Origin: Acidobacteriota bacterium
GTDB taxonomy: Bacteria; Acidobacteriota; Terriglobia; Acidiferrales; UBA7541
Direction of reading: 5' to 3'
NCBI GenBank assembly: GCA_003224195.1
Contig: QHYP01000069.1
Coordinates: 36,094 to 43,077 of the forward strand
DNA: 6,984 bases
Shown: positions 4,153 to 6,984 of the stretch, piece by piece
How the letters are laid out: every line of letters starts with the position of its first letter
Position numbering within the stretch: position 1 is the first letter of the stretch
Translations under genes and position numbers: made by a program
Notes under the pieces: model-generated
Seen by the model: the letters and a program-made list of their open reading frames with translations, nothing else
Told to the model about the DNA's origin: nothing
The model's database searches: none

Positions 4153-6984
4153 TAGAAACGGAATCTCGCGACCATGGACAGTCGCCGCATGCTACCCGTT
4201 CCCGTCACCTGGCCATAAGTCGGAGAATTCACCACCGTGTTGATCGCCGCGAATTGCACGCTATTGAACACATTGCTGGCCTGAACGCGCAACTCGAGCG
4301 CGCGAAAATCTTTGATCTCGAAAGTCTTGTTCAATGCCATGTTGAGCGTCACCTGTCTCGGACCCTCAACGATATTTCTCCCCGCGTCGCCAAACAGCGT
4401 TCCGTCTGGGTTCACACAGCCAGGCGACGAGCCTGGGGCGCAGAATGCCGCCGTATTAAACCACTCGAAAGTTGTGGGGTCGCTCAGGTGGATCGGCGCG
4501 CCCGTGACATTCGCGCGCAGCGTGCCGTTCACTCCGCTGCTGACGTCCCGGAAGCTGCCGAGAACGCGCGGCGTGAAGGGCAAGCCCGAGGCGAGCGTGA
4601 AATCTCCGCTCCACTGCCAGCCGCCGAGAATGTGCGCCCCTGCGCCGTTTGGAAGGAAACGCTTGTTCGCGCCAAATGGCAGCTCGTAGATCCAGTTGCC
4701 CGTAAACTTGTGCCGCTGATCAAAACTGGAACGGCCGCGCTCGGTGGCCAGGTCCTGATCATTTTGAGCAACGACAACCCCGCCGCCCCCGATCGACGAA
4801 GCATTGTCAATCGACTTGGAATAAACGTACGTTCCGCTGAGGGCGAGTCCGCCTTGCAGGCGCTTCCTCACGCTGACCGTACCGGCGTGCAAAATGGAAT
4901 CGGCTTCGGACGATTCGAAAATAAAGGGCTGGACTCCCGCGATGCGCAGGGTGCCATCCGGATTGCGGTTGGGCGCGCGCTCCATGTCGAGCCGCGTCCC
5001 TTTTGCGCCGTTGTAGCCCGCATTGACGATCACGCCGTGCGGCAGTTCGCGCTGGACGTTCAGATTCCAGAGCTGCACGTAGCCCAGCCGGTAGTTTTTG
5101 TCCACGGCGAAGTTGTTCGTTACCGATCCCGGTGCAGGCGTGGGAAAGCCATTCGTGAAGGAGAGCGGGCTCGAAAGATTGCTGAGGTTGGTCGAAGCGG
5201 TGGCGAAAGGCGGCTGGTACGCGAAGTTCTGAATGATGCTCGCGTATTGCGCCAGGTTGTAGTTGATACCGTACCCGGCGCGCACGACGGTCTGCTTTTG
5301 TGGCTTCCAGGCAATGCCGATGCGCGGCGCCCAGTTGTTGCGGTCTGGCTGGATCAGAGAGTCCGGAAACACACCGGTGAACGCTCCGCTCTGTCCGGGC
5401 AAAACGGGCGAAACCGCGGTAAAGCCCGGCGCGACATCCAGATTTGCGATGTGATTATGAGCTTCGGTGAATGGACCGTTGTACTCATAGCGCATGCCGA
5501 GATTCAGCGTCAGGCTTGCGCGCACCCGGAAATCATCCTGCACAAACGCGTCGAACGCGTTGGCGCGAAAGTCATACGATTCCGTCCCGGACTGGATGGA
5601 AGTAAGTTGCGGCAGACCCAGCAGAAAATCGGCAAAGTCGTACCCCGTACTTGGAACCGCAGATCCGCCCGCGTACTGAGCGGTCGCAAAACCCGTGAAG
5701 GTGAAGCTGCCCTCCGCGTTTCGCGCCGCCCGGAAGCTCTGCAGAATTCGCCGGTAATCGCCGCCGACCCGCAGGTTGTGCTTGCCCCGGCTCCAGGCAA
5801 TGAAGTCGCTCAGCGAGTAAGTCTGGTCGAGACGCCTTTGCGGAGCTGGATCGTTCAGCCCGGGGAGATCCGTGAAGCTGAGCCCCGGAATTCCCCAGTC
5901 AAACGGATCCTGCGAGACCCCGCCGATTCCCGCCTGGCCGGCGACGTTTGTCAAAAAGGAGTACAGGTTGGTCGTGGACGTATGCAGGTGGTTGTAATTG
6001 AATCGCAGGTTGTTCGTGAGTCTTCCTCTCCCGTAGGTATAGCCTGCATTCGCGTTCAACCCCTGCACGTTGGAACTTCCGGCCAAGGACGGAAACACGC
6101 CCGCACTGTTGTTCGAGCTGCGGGAGTAGTTCGCGCCAAAATTCAGATTGTTCTGCGACCGCCGCCCACGGCCGCCCTGCCCTCCTCCGCCCATCGGCCC
6201 GCCGCCCCCCATGACTATCATTCCTGGACCGCTGACACCTCCGAAGTTGTGCACCAGCCGGGCGCTGAAATTGTCCGAATTGCTGTCCACGGAAGTAACG
6301 TAATGGAAGTTCTGCCTATTCCCTGGAAGATTTGGCAAGGGAATGTATTGCAACAAGGAGAGCGCCGCTGGGCTGATGCTCGTGAGCGTGTTGTTTGGAA
6401 ACTGCTGCCCCGTGTTCGGATCAAAGATCTGGACCGGAGCGCCGTTGTTCAATGTCGTTTGGGAAAAGCTGCCGGAACGCTCAGGCTGCGTGGGCACGGT
6501 CGAAAACGCATCGTAGGGGTTGCTGCCGCGGACGCCCGTCCACCCGGCAAAGAAAAAATTCTTCTTGCTCCCGTCATAAATTCCCGGGATTTTCAGCGGG
6601 CCGCCGGCGAACGCGCCGAAGCGCAAGTTGTTGTACTCGGGCCTCGGCGTCTCGAGCCCCGTCAGCGAGTAAGGTTTCGCGTCAAAGATGGAATTGCCGT
6701 CGGTGATAAAAAGCACTCCGTGCGGCTGGTTGATGTTCAAGCCTCGCGGGATGCGCATAAGGAAAGGCCCTCCGCCTGGTCCGCCCGGCCCGCCGCCACC
6801 GCCGGGGAATCCGCCTTCGCGCTGCGCCCGGTCACGAAACTCCTGAATACGCTCCTGAATCTGTTCTTCACTTCCGCCGCCGAAGTCTTGCGTGCGCCCC
6901 ATCGCGCCGCTAATGCTGACCGATTCGGTGGCGCCTTCTGCGCCGGCTCCATTCATCGGTAAGGAAGAAAGATCGTTCGCATTG
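4152..6984 (-). CDS. Oar-like TonB-dependent receptor beta-barrel protein (5' partial)
   Basis: The frame is open from the right edge to TAG at 4152, 943 residues. The ATG at 6956 is probably internal: the frame continues upstream (NANDLSSLP) without a stop, no good ribosome binding site precedes that ATG, and there is no signal peptide. A carboxypeptidase-regulatory-like N-terminal domain and at least part of the plug would be expected off the edge. Numbering from the ATG: a charged helix-like segment 30-47, a glycine-rich stretch 48-64, family signatures FAGGPLKIPGIYDGSKKNFFF (near 116-136, one residue omitted here from certainty) and STVPTQPERSGSFS (152-165), a second Gly-rich stretch 249-263, DFLLGLP (443-449), FVQDDFRVR then LTLNLGMRYEYNGP (471-495), NWAPRIGIAW (541-550), and SFDQRHKFTGNWIYELPFG (744-762). 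The C-terminus ends LSMVARFRF, with the terminal phenylalanine typical of outer-membrane barrels. It probably imports or binds an oligomeric ligand, which cannot be named. The VWA gene follows after 13 bases. Confidence 0.93.
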   Translation of the reverse strand, partial: NANDLSSLPMNGAGAEGATESVSISGAMGRTQDFGGGSEEQIQERIQEFRDRAQREGGFPGGGGGPGGPGGGPFLMRIPRGLNINQPHGVLFITDGNSIFDAKPYSLTGLETPRPEYNNLRFGAFAGGPLKIPGIYDGSKKNFFFAGWTGVRGSNPYDAFSTVPTQPERSGSFSQTTLNNGAPVQIFDPNTGQQFPNNTLTSISPAALSLLQYIPLPNLPGNRQNFHYVTSVDSNSDNFSARLVHNFGGVSGPGMIVMGGGGPMGGGGQGGRGRRSQNNLNFGANYSRSSNNSAGVFPSLAGSSNVQGLNANAGYTYGRGRLTNNLRFNYNHLHTSTTNLYSFLTNVAGQAGIGGVSQDPFDWGIPGLSFTDLPGLNDPAPQRRLDQTYSLSDFIAWSRGKHNLRVGGDYRRILQSFRAARNAEGSFTFTGFATAQYAGGSAVPSTGYDFADFLLGLPQLTSIQSGTESYDFRANAFDAFVQDDFRVRASLTLNLGMRYEYNGPFTEAHNHIANLDVAPGFTAVSPVLPGQSGAFTGVFPDSLIQPDRNNWAPRIGIAWKPQKQTVVRAGYGINYNLAQYASIIQNFAYQPPFATASTNLSNLSSPLSFTNGFPTPAPGSVTNNFAVDKNYRLGYVQLWNLNVQRELPHGVIVNAGYNGAKGTRLDMERAPNRNPDGTLRIAGVQPFIFESSEADSILHAGTVSVRKRLQGGLALSGTYVYSKSIDNASSIGGGGVVVAQNDQDLATERGRSSFDQRHKFTGNWIYELPFGANKRFLPNGAGAHILGGWQWSGDFTLASGLPFTPRVLGSFRDVSSGVNGTLRANVTGAPIHLSDPTTFEWFNTAAFCAPGSSPGCVNPDGTLFGDAGRNIVEGPRQVTLNMALNKTFEIKDFRALELRVQASNVFNSVQFAAINTVVNSPTYGQVTGTGSMRRLSMVARFRF

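Noticed and set aside
6954..6956. ATG at 6956 as the true start of the receptor gene
   Set aside because: The frame continues upstream to the window edge without a stop, no signal peptide follows the ATG, and no good ribosome binding site precedes it, so it is more likely an internal methionine.
3930..6962. A plus-strand open frame of 1010 codons opposite the receptor gene
   Set aside because: Its codon boundaries coincide exactly with those of the receptor gene on the other strand. It stays open because the receptor gene uses no TTA, CTA or TCA codons between its stop and the TTA at 6960-6962. The translation is rich in Arg, Ala and Val and shows no domain, while the minus strand encodes clear family motifs.
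1..6984. Mobile element, CRISPR array, tRNA or rRNA
   Set aside because: No transposase or integrase motifs, terminal inverted repeats, regularly spaced direct repeats or RNA gene signatures were seen; nearly all of the window is coding sequence of three genes.

Overview
The window looks like a GC-rich chromosomal segment from a member of the Acidobacteriota. The best pointer is the middle gene. Its protein carries the signatures of the VWFA-related domain family that is strongly associated with that phylum. It is paired with a large Oar-like TonB-dependent receptor of the kind found in many copies in acidobacterial genomes. Assignment to the phylum is an inference from protein families; no rRNA or tRNA is present.

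All three supported genes are on the minus strand, so they read from right to left. Positions 6984 to 4152 hold the C-terminal 943 residues of an outer-membrane TonB-dependent receptor-like barrel; its N-terminus lies beyond the right edge. After a 13-base gap comes a complete 714-residue secreted VWA-domain protein (4138 to 1994) with its own ribosome binding site, so these two genes are probably co-transcribed. A 177-base intergenic stretch follows (1993 to 1817). It holds a terminator-like hairpin with a T-run, a weak promoter candidate and a strong Shine-Dalgarno sequence. The third gene (1816 to the left edge) encodes the first 605 residues of a Tat-exported molybdopterin-binding subunit of the xanthine dehydrogenase/aldehyde oxidase family, closest in character to the isoquinoline 1-oxidoreductase beta subunit (IorB). 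Its C-terminus, where the catalytic glutamate is expected, is off the left edge.

The receptor and VWA protein plausibly act together at the cell envelope, as an outer-membrane barrel with a secreted, possibly ligand-binding partner, but nothing in the sequence gives a substrate. The oxidoreductase is probably a separate transcription unit acting in the periplasm. No mobile elements, CRISPR arrays or RNA genes were seen. The long plus-strand reading frames are antisense shadows of the three genes. The most interesting points are the tightly spaced receptor/VWA pair, an apparent internal duplication in the C-terminal half of the VWA protein, its altered MIDAS motif, and the glycine-rich insertions in the receptor.
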